From assembly GCF_006539505.1 (NCBI RefSeq), contig NZ_BJND01000007.1:1-64000 (forward strand): a stretch of DNA of 64,000 nucleotides. The letters run 5' to 3'. This document shows positions 24,761 through 32,366 of this stretch, piece by piece (position 1 is the stretch's first letter; each line of letters begins with the position of its first letter). Origin of the DNA: Streptomyces spinoverrucosus. GTDB lineage: Bacteria > Actinomycetota > Actinomycetes > Streptomycetales > Streptomycetaceae. The notes beneath the pieces are model-generated. The model did not search any database. It saw nothing but the letters and a program-made list of their open reading frames with translations, and was not told where the DNA came from. The position numbers were made by a program, and so were the translations under genes.

Positions 24761-24803
24761 CACGCGCTTTTCGTGCAGACGCGGCGCCCGGATCGTGCAG
24801 GAC
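24761..24803 (+). promoter_or_regulatory. AraC-type direct-repeat site, copy D
   Basis: TTTCGTGCAG, 13 bases, then ATCGTGCAGGA on the plus strand, about 230 bases upstream of the dioxygenase small-subunit gene. It is farther from its gene than copies B and C; the promoter probably lies at 24955-24989. Confidence 0.75.
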
Positions 24804-24954
24804 CGCGCATACGGCGCTACGCATACTCGTCGCAACGGTGCCTGAGCCGCGCCGGGACGCCGGCTCCGAGCACGCCGAGCAATTCCACCGTCCCCGGCGA
24901 TCGCGCCTCGCGCTCCCGCACACGCCGGGCGCTCTGACAGTCGAGGACACATTA

Positions 24955-24989
24955 ATTTGCCATGGCAAATCCTTGTTTGCTATGGAAAT
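24955..24989. promoter_or_regulatory. Tandem palindromes over a probable promoter
   Basis: A perfect 16-bp palindrome, ATTTGCCATGGCAAAT (24955-24970), is followed by a looser copy, TTTGCTATGGAAAT (24976-24989), about two helical turns later. A TTGCCA (-35-like) and TATGGA (-10-like) pair with about 18-bp spacing falls inside them. A repressor or IclR-type regulator could bind here to control the dioxygenase operon; the protein is not identified. Confidence 0.55.
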
Positions 24990-25031
24990 CAGTCGTAGGC
25001 GAAAAGCCCGCTGAAAGAAGTGGAGTGAGAC

Positions 25032-25559
25032 ATGGGCGTCTCAGCCATTAAAGGCAAGGAAAAGTCGTCGTACGTCACGCGATTCGGCTCGCTGGAGAAT
25101 TACGAGAAGGGCGGCGTCGAGATCGTCAACGACGACCCGCGGCACTACGCCTTCTCGAACGTCTTCGAGGTGGCGAGCAACGCGAAGCCGTACGAGAAGA
25201 TCGCCGTCGGCAAGAACATGGAGTACGTCCTGGAGGCGATCCGCGCCGAGGGCACCAGCGAGTGGCGCACGGCGGCCCATGACGAGTTCGCCCTGGTCAT
25301 GGACGGCGAAGTGGAGATCACTCTGGTCAAGCTGGACCAGAGTCCGCTGCCCGCCGACGCCGAGGGCTCGGTGGCACTGGCCGGGGAGCCGGTCGGCCGC
25401 CGTATGGGACGCGTCGTGGCGCGCCGCGGTCACATGACGCTGCTGCCGGCCGGTGCGGCGTACCGCTTCTCGGCCGAGCGGCCGGGCGTGATCCTTCAGC
25501 AGACCATCGCCGGTCCGGACACCCAGTTCCGCTGGGCCGAGATCGCGCAGTCGCTCTGA
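25032..25559 (+). CDS. hapC: Hydroquinone 1,2-dioxygenase, small subunit
   Basis: A 175-residue cupin-fold protein (about 19 kDa) matching the size and position of the small subunit of the two-component hydroquinone dioxygenase (HapC/PnpC). Visible features are DDPRHYAFSNVFEVASNAKPYEKIAVGKNMEYVLEA, a first cupin stretch HDEFALVMDGEVEITLV and a second GHMTLLPAGAAYRFSAERPGVILQQTI. It lies 33 bases before the large-subunit gene. In the alpha2beta2 enzyme the iron site is in the large subunit and this one is structural. GTGGAG precedes the ATG at 25032. The call rests on the tandem arrangement and the clear identity of the large subunit. Confidence 0.82.
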   Translation: MGVSAIKGKEKSSYVTRFGSLENYEKGGVEIVNDDPRHYAFSNVFEVASNAKPYEKIAVGKNMEYVLEAIRAEGTSEWRTAAHDEFALVMDGEVEITLVKLDQSPLPADAEGSVALAGEPVGRRMGRVVARRGHMTLLPAGAAYRFSAERPGVILQQTIAGPDTQFRWAEIAQSL

Positions 25560-25592
25560 GCCAGCAGCCCTTCCACACGCAGGAGACCGACC

Positions 25593-26579
25593 ATGACCAC
25601 CACCGCTGAACCCGCCGTCATCGCGTCCCAGCCCAACGAGACGGGCTACCGCGAGTACACCCTCGGCCAGTTCCACTTCCGCCGGGACGAGTACTTCGCC
25701 TACATCACCTGGCCCACCGGCAGCCACATGATGAGCGTGGACTCCTTCCTGCGCGCGATGCAGCGTGACATCGCGTGGGACTTCTTCTACGGCACCGTCA
25801 ACTTCGACGGCGTCTTCGGCACCGTCAACCACTACGGCAAGGTGGACATCTTCGCCGGCCGCTACAACGACGCCTACCGCAAGGCCGAGCTGGACTACAG
25901 CGAGACCGTCGAGACCCCGCTGATCCGGGAGACGTTCAGCTCCATCCTGGACGACTGGACCAACGAGACGTTCGACCCGTTCGCCTCCCCCCACGAGACC
26001 GGCTCGGCGTTCGGGATCAAGAACGGTGACAACTCCAAGGCGGTCAGCCGCGAGCGCGTCACGGCCCAGCGCATGGTCGGCCTGCCCGGTGACGCGCCGC
26101 TGCGCAGCGACGAGAACGGCTACCCGGTGAACCGGATGCTCGCCGATGTGGACCAGGAGGAACCGCTGGTCGAGGTCGAAGAGGGCTTCGAGGGAGAGGT
26201 GTCCTCCTTCAACCTGTTCGCCTACCTCTCCCGGTCGGACGTCACGTGGAATCCGTCGGTGGCCAGCGCGTGCAAGGACTCGCTGTTCTGCCCGACCACC
26301 GAGGAGTACATCCTGCCGATCATCCACGGCAACGACCGCGTCGAGTGGTTCATCCAGCTGTCCGACGAGATCACCTGGGAGGTCGAGGACCGGGACACCG
26401 GTGCGGTGCGGGCCCGTGTGGTCATGAAGGCGGGCGATGTGTCGGCGATGCCGGCCGACATCCGCCACCAGGGCTACTCGCCCAAGCGGTCGATGCTGCT
26501 CGTCTGGGAGAACGCCAACCCCGACCTGCCGGACCTGATCGCCAGCGGCAAGACGCCGACGTACCCGATCGACTTCTGA
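25593..26579 (+). CDS. hapD: Hydroquinone 1,2-dioxygenase, large subunit
   Basis: A 328-residue cupin-type catalytic subunit (about 37 kDa). The unusual His/Asn/Glu/His Fe(II) ligand set reported for the hydroquinone dioxygenase PnpCD is reproduced in spacing: His245, Asn247 and Glu251 in IIHGNDRVEWF, then His292 in DIRHQGYSP. It opens hydroquinone to 4-hydroxymuconic semialdehyde with O2. AGGAG lies 7 bases before the ATG at 25593. The aldehyde dehydrogenase gene follows after a hairpin at 26592-26636. Together with the small subunit and the downstream dehydrogenase this reproduces the hapCDE order. No other enzyme family fits as well. Confidence 0.88.
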   Translation: MTTTAEPAVIASQPNETGYREYTLGQFHFRRDEYFAYITWPTGSHMMSVDSFLRAMQRDIAWDFFYGTVNFDGVFGTVNHYGKVDIFAGRYNDAYRKAELDYSETVETPLIRETFSSILDDWTNETFDPFASPHETGSAFGIKNGDNSKAVSRERVTAQRMVGLPGDAPLRSDENGYPVNRMLADVDQEEPLVEVEEGFEGEVSSFNLFAYLSRSDVTWNPSVASACKDSLFCPTTEEYILPIIHGNDRVEWFIQLSDEITWEVEDRDTGAVRARVVMKAGDVSAMPADIRHQGYSPKRSMLLVWENANPDLPDLIASGKTPTYPIDF

Positions 26580-26591
26580 CCCATTCAGACC

Positions 26592-26636
26592 GCCGGGGGC
26601 GCCACGTAGCTACGACGTCGCGTGGCGCCCCCCGGC
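26592..26636 (+). terminator. Intercistronic stem-loop between hapD and hapE
   Basis: Arms GCCGGGGGCGCCACG and CGTGGCGCCCCCCGGC pair with one bulged base around a 14-base loop. It lies between hapD and the dehydrogenase gene and could attenuate transcription or stabilise the upstream mRNA. Confidence 0.65.
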
Positions 26637-26657
26637 CGACCGCGGAGAGAGAACACC

Positions 26658-28124
26658 GTGCAGACCAAGCTCTTCATCGGCGGCGAGTTCGTCGAAGGCG
26701 TCGACGGCGCCACCATCGATGTGTACGACCCGCATGACGGAAGCCTGCTCGCCGAGGTGGCCGAGGCCCGTGCCACCGACGTGGACCGGGCGGTGGAGGC
26801 CGCGACCAAGGCGTTCGAGACGTGGCGGCACTGGTCGGCCGAGCAGCGCGGCCGGCTGCTGCTCAAGCTCGCCGACAGCATCGAGGAACACGCCGAGGAG
26901 CTGGCGCTGCTGGAGACCCGCGACACCGGACACCCGATCCGCGATACGCGGACTCTCGACGTTCCCCGGACGGCGGCCACGTTCCGCTACTTCGGCGGCA
27001 TGGCCGACAAGTTCCAGGGCTCGGTGATCCCGGTCGAACGCGGCTTCCTCGACTACGTCGTACGAGAGCCCGTGGGTGTGGTCGGGCAGATCGTGCCGTG
27101 GAACTTTCCTCTGATGTTCACCAGTTGGAAGATGGGGCCGGCGCTGGCCGCCGGCAACACGGTGGTTCTGAAGCCGTCGGAGCTCACTCCGCTGTCCACC
27201 CTGCGGGTGGCCGAACTGATGGCCGAGGTTGGATTCCCCCCGGGCGTGGTGAACGTCGTCACCGGGTACGGGGCGACCGCCGGCACACGCATCGTCCAGC
27301 ATCCGGGGATCGGCAAGGTCTCCTTCACCGGGTCGACGGCCGTCGGCCAGGGCGTCGCCCGGGGAGCCGCCGACACACTCAAGCGGGTCCACCTGGAGTT
27401 GGGCGGCAAGGGCGCCAACATCGTGTACGGCGACGCGGATCTCGACGCCGCGGTGCAGGGATCGGCCTTCGCCATCTTCCACAACCAGGGTCAGGCGTGC
27501 ATCGCCGGCAGCAGGCTGATCCTGCACGAGTCGGTCGCCGACGAGTTCCTGGACCGGTTCACCGCGCTGGCGGGCTCGGTACGCCTGGGCGACCCCAAGG
27601 AGCCGACGACACAGATGGGGCCGCTCACCTCGGCCATGCACCGTGACCGCGTCCTCACGTACCTGGACGCGGCACGCAACGAGGGCGACGAGATCCTCAC
27701 CGGCGGCAGGGCACCCGACGGTGCGGAGTTCGCGGCCGGCTACTACCTGGAGCCCACCGTGATCGAGGCCGATCCGGCCCACCGCGTGGCGCGCGAGGAG
27801 GTCTTCGGACCCGTGGTGGCCGTGCACCGGTTCCGGACCGACGAGGAGGCGCTGCAGATCGCCAACGCGGTCGAGTACGGCCTCGGCGGCGGATTGTGGA
27901 CCCGTGATCTCTCCCGTGCCCACAAGGTGGCCCGTGAGCTGCGGTCCGGCATGGTGTGGGTCAACTCCTACAAACGGGTGAACCCCGGTTCGCCGTTCGG
28001 CGGCGTCGGCCGGTCCGGGTACGGCCGCGAGATGGGCTTCGAGGCCATGCACGAGTACACGGAGGCCAAAGCGGTGTGGATCAACGTCGACGCGGAACTG
28101 CCGAGGCTGTACGGCGAGGGCTGA
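26658..28124 (+). CDS. hapE: Aldehyde dehydrogenase, probable 4-hydroxymuconic semialdehyde dehydrogenase
   Basis: A 488-residue NAD(P)-dependent aldehyde dehydrogenase. The motifs are VVGQIVPWNFPLMF, FTGSTAVGQ, LELGGKGAN with general-base Glu247, and FHNQGQACIAGSRL with nucleophile Cys281. The C-terminal MVWVNSYKRVNPGSPFGGVGRSGYGREMGFEAM is intact. The start is GTG 26658 with GGAGAG upstream; an ATG at 26622 would extend into the hairpin region. Its place after hapCD indicates oxidation of 4-hydroxymuconic semialdehyde to maleylacetate. Family alone would not reveal the substrate, so that part is by context. Confidence 0.87.
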   Translation: MQTKLFIGGEFVEGVDGATIDVYDPHDGSLLAEVAEARATDVDRAVEAATKAFETWRHWSAEQRGRLLLKLADSIEEHAEELALLETRDTGHPIRDTRTLDVPRTAATFRYFGGMADKFQGSVIPVERGFLDYVVREPVGVVGQIVPWNFPLMFTSWKMGPALAAGNTVVLKPSELTPLSTLRVAELMAEVGFPPGVVNVVTGYGATAGTRIVQHPGIGKVSFTGSTAVGQGVARGAADTLKRVHLELGGKGANIVYGDADLDAAVQGSAFAIFHNQGQACIAGSRLILHESVADEFLDRFTALAGSVRLGDPKEPTTQMGPLTSAMHRDRVLTYLDAARNEGDEILTGGRAPDGAEFAAGYYLEPTVIEADPAHRVAREEVFGPVVAVHRFRTDEEALQIANAVEYGLGGGLWTRDLSRAHKVARELRSGMVWVNSYKRVNPGSPFGGVGRSGYGREMGFEAMHEYTEAKAVWINVDAELPRLYGEG

Positions 28125-28150
28125 GCCCTCGCGTCGGCGCCGGAAAACAG

Positions 28151-28186
28151 CTTGTGCGGGCCGAGGTGACCCTCGACCCGCACAAG
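28151..28186 (+). terminator. Terminator hairpin after hapE
   Basis: A 10-bp stem CTTGTGCGGG/CCCGCACAAG with a 16-base loop that can itself pair (GAGG/CCTC), 26 bases past the hapE stop. Confidence 0.75.
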
Positions 28187-28202
28187 TTGGGATCTTGCTC
28201 TG

Positions 28203-28287
28203 TGTCCGAGGGGGGACTTGAACCCCCACGCCCGATAAAGGGCACTAGCACCTCAAGCTAGCGCGTCTGCCATTCCGCCACCCGGAC
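28203..28287 (-). tRNA. tRNA-Leu (anticodon GAG)
   Basis: An 85-base class II tRNA on the minus strand. The acceptor stem pairs GTCCGGG with CTCGGAC, discriminator A. The anticodon loop TTGAGGT gives GAG between stem arms CTAGC and GCTAG, a long variable arm follows (TGCCCTTTATCGGGCG), and the T arm reads GGGGGTTCAAGTCCCCC. CCA is not encoded. Its 3' end faces the aromatic cluster. Confidence 0.96.
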
Positions 28288-28457
28288 GAGGTATCTGCCG
28301 CCTTGCGGGAGGTGTTCCGCGCGGCGACAGAGACAACAATACCAAGGTTTCGGAGTGCCCTTCACCTGCGTTTCCGTCCCCGGCCACACCAGGGATGGTG
28401 ACCGATGGTGCCTGGAAAGTCACTCCGGATCACCGTCACCCCGGGAGGCGGACGTCC

Positions 28458-29999
28458 CTACGGCATCAGCTGGTACTCCGGGAAGTTCCCCGGCAGCCGC
28501 TCCCCCGCCGGCCCCTGTGTCACCGCCCGCACCAGTAGCTCACCGCCCACGAACGCGCCCCGCCAGGACGCGCCGAAGCCGCCGAAGAGCTCCGCGCGGT
28601 CGCCGCGTGAGCGTGGCGTGCCGTGGCCGGTCTTGAAGGCGCGGATCTGTGGGGCGAGCCGTTCGTACGTCGCCCGGTCGTCCGTGGACAGCGTGGCGAC
28701 CAGCGCGCCGTTGGACGCGTTCATGGCAGCGAGCAGCTCGGCCTCGGTGTCGACCAGGACGATGGTGTCGACCGGGCCGAAGGGTTCCGCGTGGTGCAGC
28801 GGGGAGGACGGCGGCGGGTTGAGGAGCGTGACCGGCTGGACGTACGCCGAGGTGTCCTGGCCGGGCAGGAAGCGGGCGTCGCTCAGCCTGCCGCGGTGCA
28901 GCGGGACGGCGCCGCGGTCGATGGCCTCGGCCACCTGGTCGTGCAACTCCTTGGCCTTGGCGGCGTTGATCAACGGCCCGAAGTCCAGCGCGGGGTAGGG
29001 GTCGTCACGCTTCTCGACGGCGAGCGGGTGTCCCACCACGAGCGTGCGGACCGCCGGGAGGTACGCCGACAGGAACTCGTCGAACAGCGCACGCTGGACG
29101 ACGAAGCGCGGGTAGGCCGTGCAGCGCTGTTTGCCGTAGTCGAAGAGCTTGGGCACGACCGCCGTGAGCGCGTCCCAGTCCGAGTAGTTCCAGATGCCCC
29201 AGGTGTTGAGTCCTTCCTGTTCGAGGATGTGCCGCTTGCCGAGGTCGGCGACGGCCGTGGCCACCGCGGCGCCGGTGTCGCGGCCGCCGACGAAGGAGAC
29301 GCAGCCGATCTCGGGCGCCCGCACCAGCGCCTCGGACAGCTCGCCTCCGCTGCCACTGACGAGGGTGACGGGCAGCCCCTCGCGGGCGGCGAGCGCACAG
29401 GCCAGGGTCAGACAGGCGACACCGCCGTCGGTCGGGGTCTTGGCGATGACCGCGTTGCCTGCCAGTGCCTGTACCAGCATTGCGTGGACGAGCACGCTCA
29501 TCGGGTAGTTCCAGCTCGCGATGTTGGACACCGGCCCGTCCAGCGGGGCCCGCCCGGCGAGCATCGGCTCGATGCCGTCGACGTACCAGCGCACCCCGTC
29601 GATGGCCCGGTCCGCGTCCGCCTGCGCGAGCCGCCACGGCTTGCCGATCTCCCAGACGAGCAGCAGGGCGAGCAGTTCCCGGTGCTCGGTGAGCGCGTCG
29701 AGGGCGGCGGCGACGCGGGCGCGGCGTTCGTCGAGCGGGATGTGCCGCCAGGCGCGGTGCTGGTCGAGCGAGGCGCGGACGGCCTGGTGAGCGGTGGCGC
29801 GGTCCAGGCGCGGCGGGCCCGCGATGGGGGTGCCGTCGACGGGGGTGGTGGCGGGCAGGGCATGGCCGTCCGCCTGCCAGGTGGCGTTCCAGTGGTTGAG
29901 GACGCGGTCGTCCCGGAAGGCTTCGGGGGCGACGGCGAGGCAGCGCTGCCAGGCGTCGGCCCAGGAGGTGCCTGATTTGAGGGTGAGGGTGGGTGCCAT
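28458..29999 (-). CDS. Aldehyde dehydrogenase-family protein
   Basis: A 513-residue member of the aldehyde dehydrogenase superfamily, distant from the classical group. Recognisable features are PVSNIASWNYPMSVLVHAMLVQALAGNAVIAKTP, FVGGRDTG, ILEQEGLN (general-base Glu) and KQRCTAYPRFV (nucleophile Cys), then EPFGPVDTIVLV. The start is the ATG at 29999 with GGAG upstream. It lies next to sucCD-like genes on the same strand within the oxalate module, separated by about 200 bases. A role in oxidising a C2 aldehyde such as glyoxylate would suit the context but is speculative. Confidence 0.85.
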   Translation of the reverse strand: MAPTLTLKSGTSWADAWQRCLAVAPEAFRDDRVLNHWNATWQADGHALPATTPVDGTPIAGPPRLDRATAHQAVRASLDQHRAWRHIPLDERRARVAAALDALTEHRELLALLLVWEIGKPWRLAQADADRAIDGVRWYVDGIEPMLAGRAPLDGPVSNIASWNYPMSVLVHAMLVQALAGNAVIAKTPTDGGVACLTLACALAAREGLPVTLVSGSGGELSEALVRAPEIGCVSFVGGRDTGAAVATAVADLGKRHILEQEGLNTWGIWNYSDWDALTAVVPKLFDYGKQRCTAYPRFVVQRALFDEFLSAYLPAVRTLVVGHPLAVEKRDDPYPALDFGPLINAAKAKELHDQVAEAIDRGAVPLHRGRLSDARFLPGQDTSAYVQPVTLLNPPPSSPLHHAEPFGPVDTIVLVDTEAELLAAMNASNGALVATLSTDDRATYERLAPQIRAFKTGHGTPRSRGDRAELFGGFGASWRGAFVGGELLVRAVTQGPAGERLPGNFPEYQLMP

Positions 30000-30188
30000 T
30001 GGTGAGCTCCGCTCTCGGTGCACAGTCGGGGCGGGTTGTTCATGGCGCGACGCCGCGCACGGCTCGCACTGCCGTGCGGGGCGTCGTATGAGGCGCCGTA
30101 CGAGGCCATGTGCGGCGCCGTACGAAGCGTCGTACGGAGGAAGCTACTGACGCGTCAAGAAGCGCGACAGTCACCTGTCGGCGACTAT

Positions 30189-30202
30189 GAGTGACGTCAC
30201 TC
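30189..30202. promoter_or_regulatory. 14-bp perfect palindrome GAGTGACGTCACTC
   Basis: The palindrome overlaps the sucD-like stop codon and lies 190 bases upstream of the aldehyde dehydrogenase gene. A short CGACAG-TCAC-CTGTCG hairpin sits next to it at 30165-30180. It could be an operator for the aldehyde dehydrogenase gene or part of a termination signal. Confidence 0.35.
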
Positions 30203-31081
30203 GGTGGATTCCAGCGCGGCCAGCACCAGGCGGGCCGTCTCGGTCGGTGTGCTCCCCACCCGCACGCCGACCGCCTCCAGTGCCTCCTTCTTCGCCTGCG
30301 CCGTCCCCGACGAGCCGGAGACGATGGCGCCGGCGTGCCCCATGGTCTTGCCCTCGGGAGCGGTGAAACCGGCGATGTAACCGACGACCGGCTTGGTGAC
30401 GTGCTCGCGGATGTGGGCGGCCGCCCGTTCCTCCGCGTCGCCGCCGATCTCGCCGATCAGCACGATCAGTTCGGTGTCCGGGTCGTCCTGGAAGGCGGCC
30501 AGGCAGTCGATGTGCGTGGTGCCGACGACCGGGTCGCCGCCGATGCCGACGCAGGTCGAGAAGCCGATGTCGCGGAGTTCGTACATGAGTTGGTACGTCA
30601 GCGTGCCGGACTTGGACACCAGGCCGATCCGGCCGGGCTTGGTGATGTCGGCCGGGATAATGCCCGCGTTGGACTGGCCGGGGGTGATCAGGCCGGGGCA
30701 GTTGGGGCCGATGATCCGGGTGCCCTTGTGCTGCGCGTACGCCGTGAAGGCGACGGAGTCGTGGACCGGGATGCCCTCGGTGATGACGACCGCGAGGCCG
30801 ATGCCGGCGTCGGCGGCCTCGACGACCGCCGCCTTGGCGAAGGCGGGCGGCACGAAGACGACGGTCACGTCCGCTCCGGTCGCCGCCATGCCCTCGCGCA
30901 CCGAGCCGAACACGGGCACGGCACGGTCGTCGAAGTCGACGGTGCGGCCCGCCTTGCGCGGGTTGACGCCGCCGACGACGTTGGTGCCGGCGGCGAGCAT
31001 CCGCCGGGTGTGCTTCATGCCCTCGGCGCCGGTCATGCCCTGGACGAGGACCTTGCTCTCCTTGGTGAGGTAGATGGCCAT
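30197..31081 (-). CDS. sucD: Succinyl-CoA synthetase alpha subunit-like protein
   Basis: A 294-residue alpha subunit of an NDP-forming acyl-CoA synthetase. The CoA-binding Rossmann domain is N-terminal ([36 protein letters not shown]). [10 protein letters not shown] and [28 protein letters not shown] are typical, and the phosphorylated His is in [15 protein letters not shown] precedes the ATG, 10 bases after the sucC-like stop, so the two are co-transcribed. Lying within an oxalate locus and divergent from oxc, it is likely a paralogue rather than the sole TCA-cycle enzyme. It may process an oxalate- or formate-derived CoA ester. The exact acyl group cannot be read from sequence. Confidence 0.88.
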   Translation of the reverse strand: MAIYLTKESKVLVQGMTGAEGMKHTRRMLAAGTNVVGGVNPRKAGRTVDFDDRAVPVFGSVREGMAATGADVTVVFVPPAFAKAAVVEAADAGIGLAVVITEGIPVHDSVAFTAYAQHKGTRIIGPNCPGLITPGQSNAGIIPADITKPGRIGLVSKSGTLTYQLMYELRDIGFSTCVGIGGDPVVGTTHIDCLAAFQDDPDTELIVLIGEIGGDAEERAAAHIREHVTKPVVGYIAGFTAPEGKTMGHAGAIVSGSSGTAQAKKEALEAVGVRVGSTPTETARLVLAALESTE

Positions 31082-31091
31082 GTCCGTCTCC

Positions 31092-32222
31092 TTAGGCGGC
31101 GTTGGCGAGCTCGGCGGCCCTGCGGGCGGCGCCGTCCATGGTGGTGGCCTGCTGGACCAGGGGATGCGCGCGTTCGTCGAGGATCGCGCGGCCGCGTGCG
31201 GCGTTGTTGCCGTCGAGCCGGACGACCAGCGGCCTGGTCAACTGGACGGTGTCCAGCGCCTGCACGATGCCGTCGGCGACCGCGTCGCATGCCGTGATGC
31301 CGCCGAAGACGTTGACGAAGACCGACTTCACGGCCGGGTCGGAGAGGATGACGGACAGGCCGTCGGCCATGATCTGGGCGGAGGCTCCGCCGCCGATGTC
31401 GAGGAAGTTGGCGGGGCGGGCACCGCACCCCGCGACGACGTCGAGCGTCGACATGACGAGGCCGGCACCGTTGCCGATGATGCCGACCTCGCCGTCGAGC
31501 TTGACGTAGTTGAGTCCCTTCGCGGCGGCCACCGCCTCCAGCGGATCGTCGTGCTCCGCCCCCTCGGCGCCCCACCGGGCCTGCCGGAAGCGGGCGTTGT
31601 CGTCCAGGGTGACCTTGCCGTCGAGAGCCAGGATCTGTCCCTGCCGGGTGCGCACGAGCGGGTTGACCTCGACGAGGAGGGCGTCCTCGCGGATCAGCAC
31701 CTCCCACAGCCGTACGAGCACGTCGACGGTCTGCGGCGGCAGTCCGGCCGCCTCTGCGATCTCACCTGCCTTCGCCGAGGTGACGCCCTCGGCAGGGTCG
31801 ATATGCACGCGCGCCACGGCATCGGGCCGGGTGGCGGCGACCTCCTCGATGTCCATGCCGCCCTCCGCGGAGGCGATGGCGAGGAAGCCGCCCGCTGCCC
31901 GATCGAGGACGTAGGAGACGTAGAACTCGGTCTCGATGTCGACGGGTTGGGCCAGCATGACCTTGCCGACCGTGTGGCCCTTGATGTCCATTCCGAGGAT
32001 CTGTCGTGCCGTCAGTTCTGCGGCGGCCGGATCGGCGGCGAGCTTCACTCCGCCTGCCTTGCCCCGGCCACCCGTCTTGACCTGGGCCTTGACGACGACC
32101 CGGCCACCGAGTCGGCGGGCGATCTCGCGCGCCTCCTTGGGCGAGTCGGTGACTTCGGCCCGCGGCACCAAGATGCCGTGTTCCTCGAAGAGTTCCCTTG
32201 CCTGGTGCTCGTACAGGTCCAT
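31092..32222 (-). CDS. sucC: Succinyl-CoA synthetase beta subunit-like protein
   Basis: A 376-residue ATP-grasp beta subunit. [21 protein letters not shown] is the classical opening, [21 protein letters not shown] is the nucleotide loop, EVNPLV supplies a metal ligand and [14 protein letters not shown] plus [17 protein letters not shown] are in the C-terminal CoA-ligase domain. The ATG at 32222 has AGGAG 5 bases upstream. It is divergent from oxc with a 144-base shared promoter region containing an inverted CATACAG repeat. It pairs with the downstream alpha subunit. Substrate could be succinate or a short acid from oxalate metabolism. Confidence 0.88.
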   Translation of the reverse strand: MDLYEHQARELFEEHGILVPRAEVTDSPKEAREIARRLGGRVVVKAQVKTGGRGKAGGVKLAADPAAAELTARQILGMDIKGHTVGKVMLAQPVDIETEFYVSYVLDRAAGGFLAIASAEGGMDIEEVAATRPDAVARVHIDPAEGVTSAKAGEIAEAAGLPPQTVDVLVRLWEVLIREDALLVEVNPLVRTRQGQILALDGKVTLDDNARFRQARWGAEGAEHDDPLEAVAAAKGLNYVKLDGEVGIIGNGAGLVMSTLDVVAGCGARPANFLDIGGGASAQIMADGLSVILSDPAVKSVFVNVFGGITACDAVADGIVQALDTVQLTRPLVVRLDGNNAARGRAILDERAHPLVQQATTMDGAARRAAELANAA

Positions 32223-32288
32223 CTCGGCTCCTGCCTGGAAAGTGCCGCACGCCCCCTGGACACCACCCACCGGATGCGGGATAACAAG

Positions 32289-32318
32289 CTTCATACAGTA
32301 TTCGTCGACTGTATGCAA
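32289..32318. promoter_or_regulatory. Inverted ACTGTATG sites, probable GntR operator
   Basis: ACTGTATGCAA on the plus strand (32308-32318) faces ACTGTATGAAG on the minus strand (32299-32289), forming CATACAG-N10-CTGTATG between the divergent sucC-like and oxc genes. Related ACTGTAGACAA sites lie before the GntR gene and between the OFA transporter and the reductase gene at 63.5 kb. Confidence 0.65.
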
Positions 32319-32366
32319 TGTACCGCGAGAGCGTTCCAACCCCCTAGGAAGGGACAGGACTTCGCC

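Noticed and set aside
28203..28287. tRNA-Leu as a proven attachment site
   Set aside because: No integrase, excisionase or direct repeat of the tRNA end was found in the window, so no attachment site is called.
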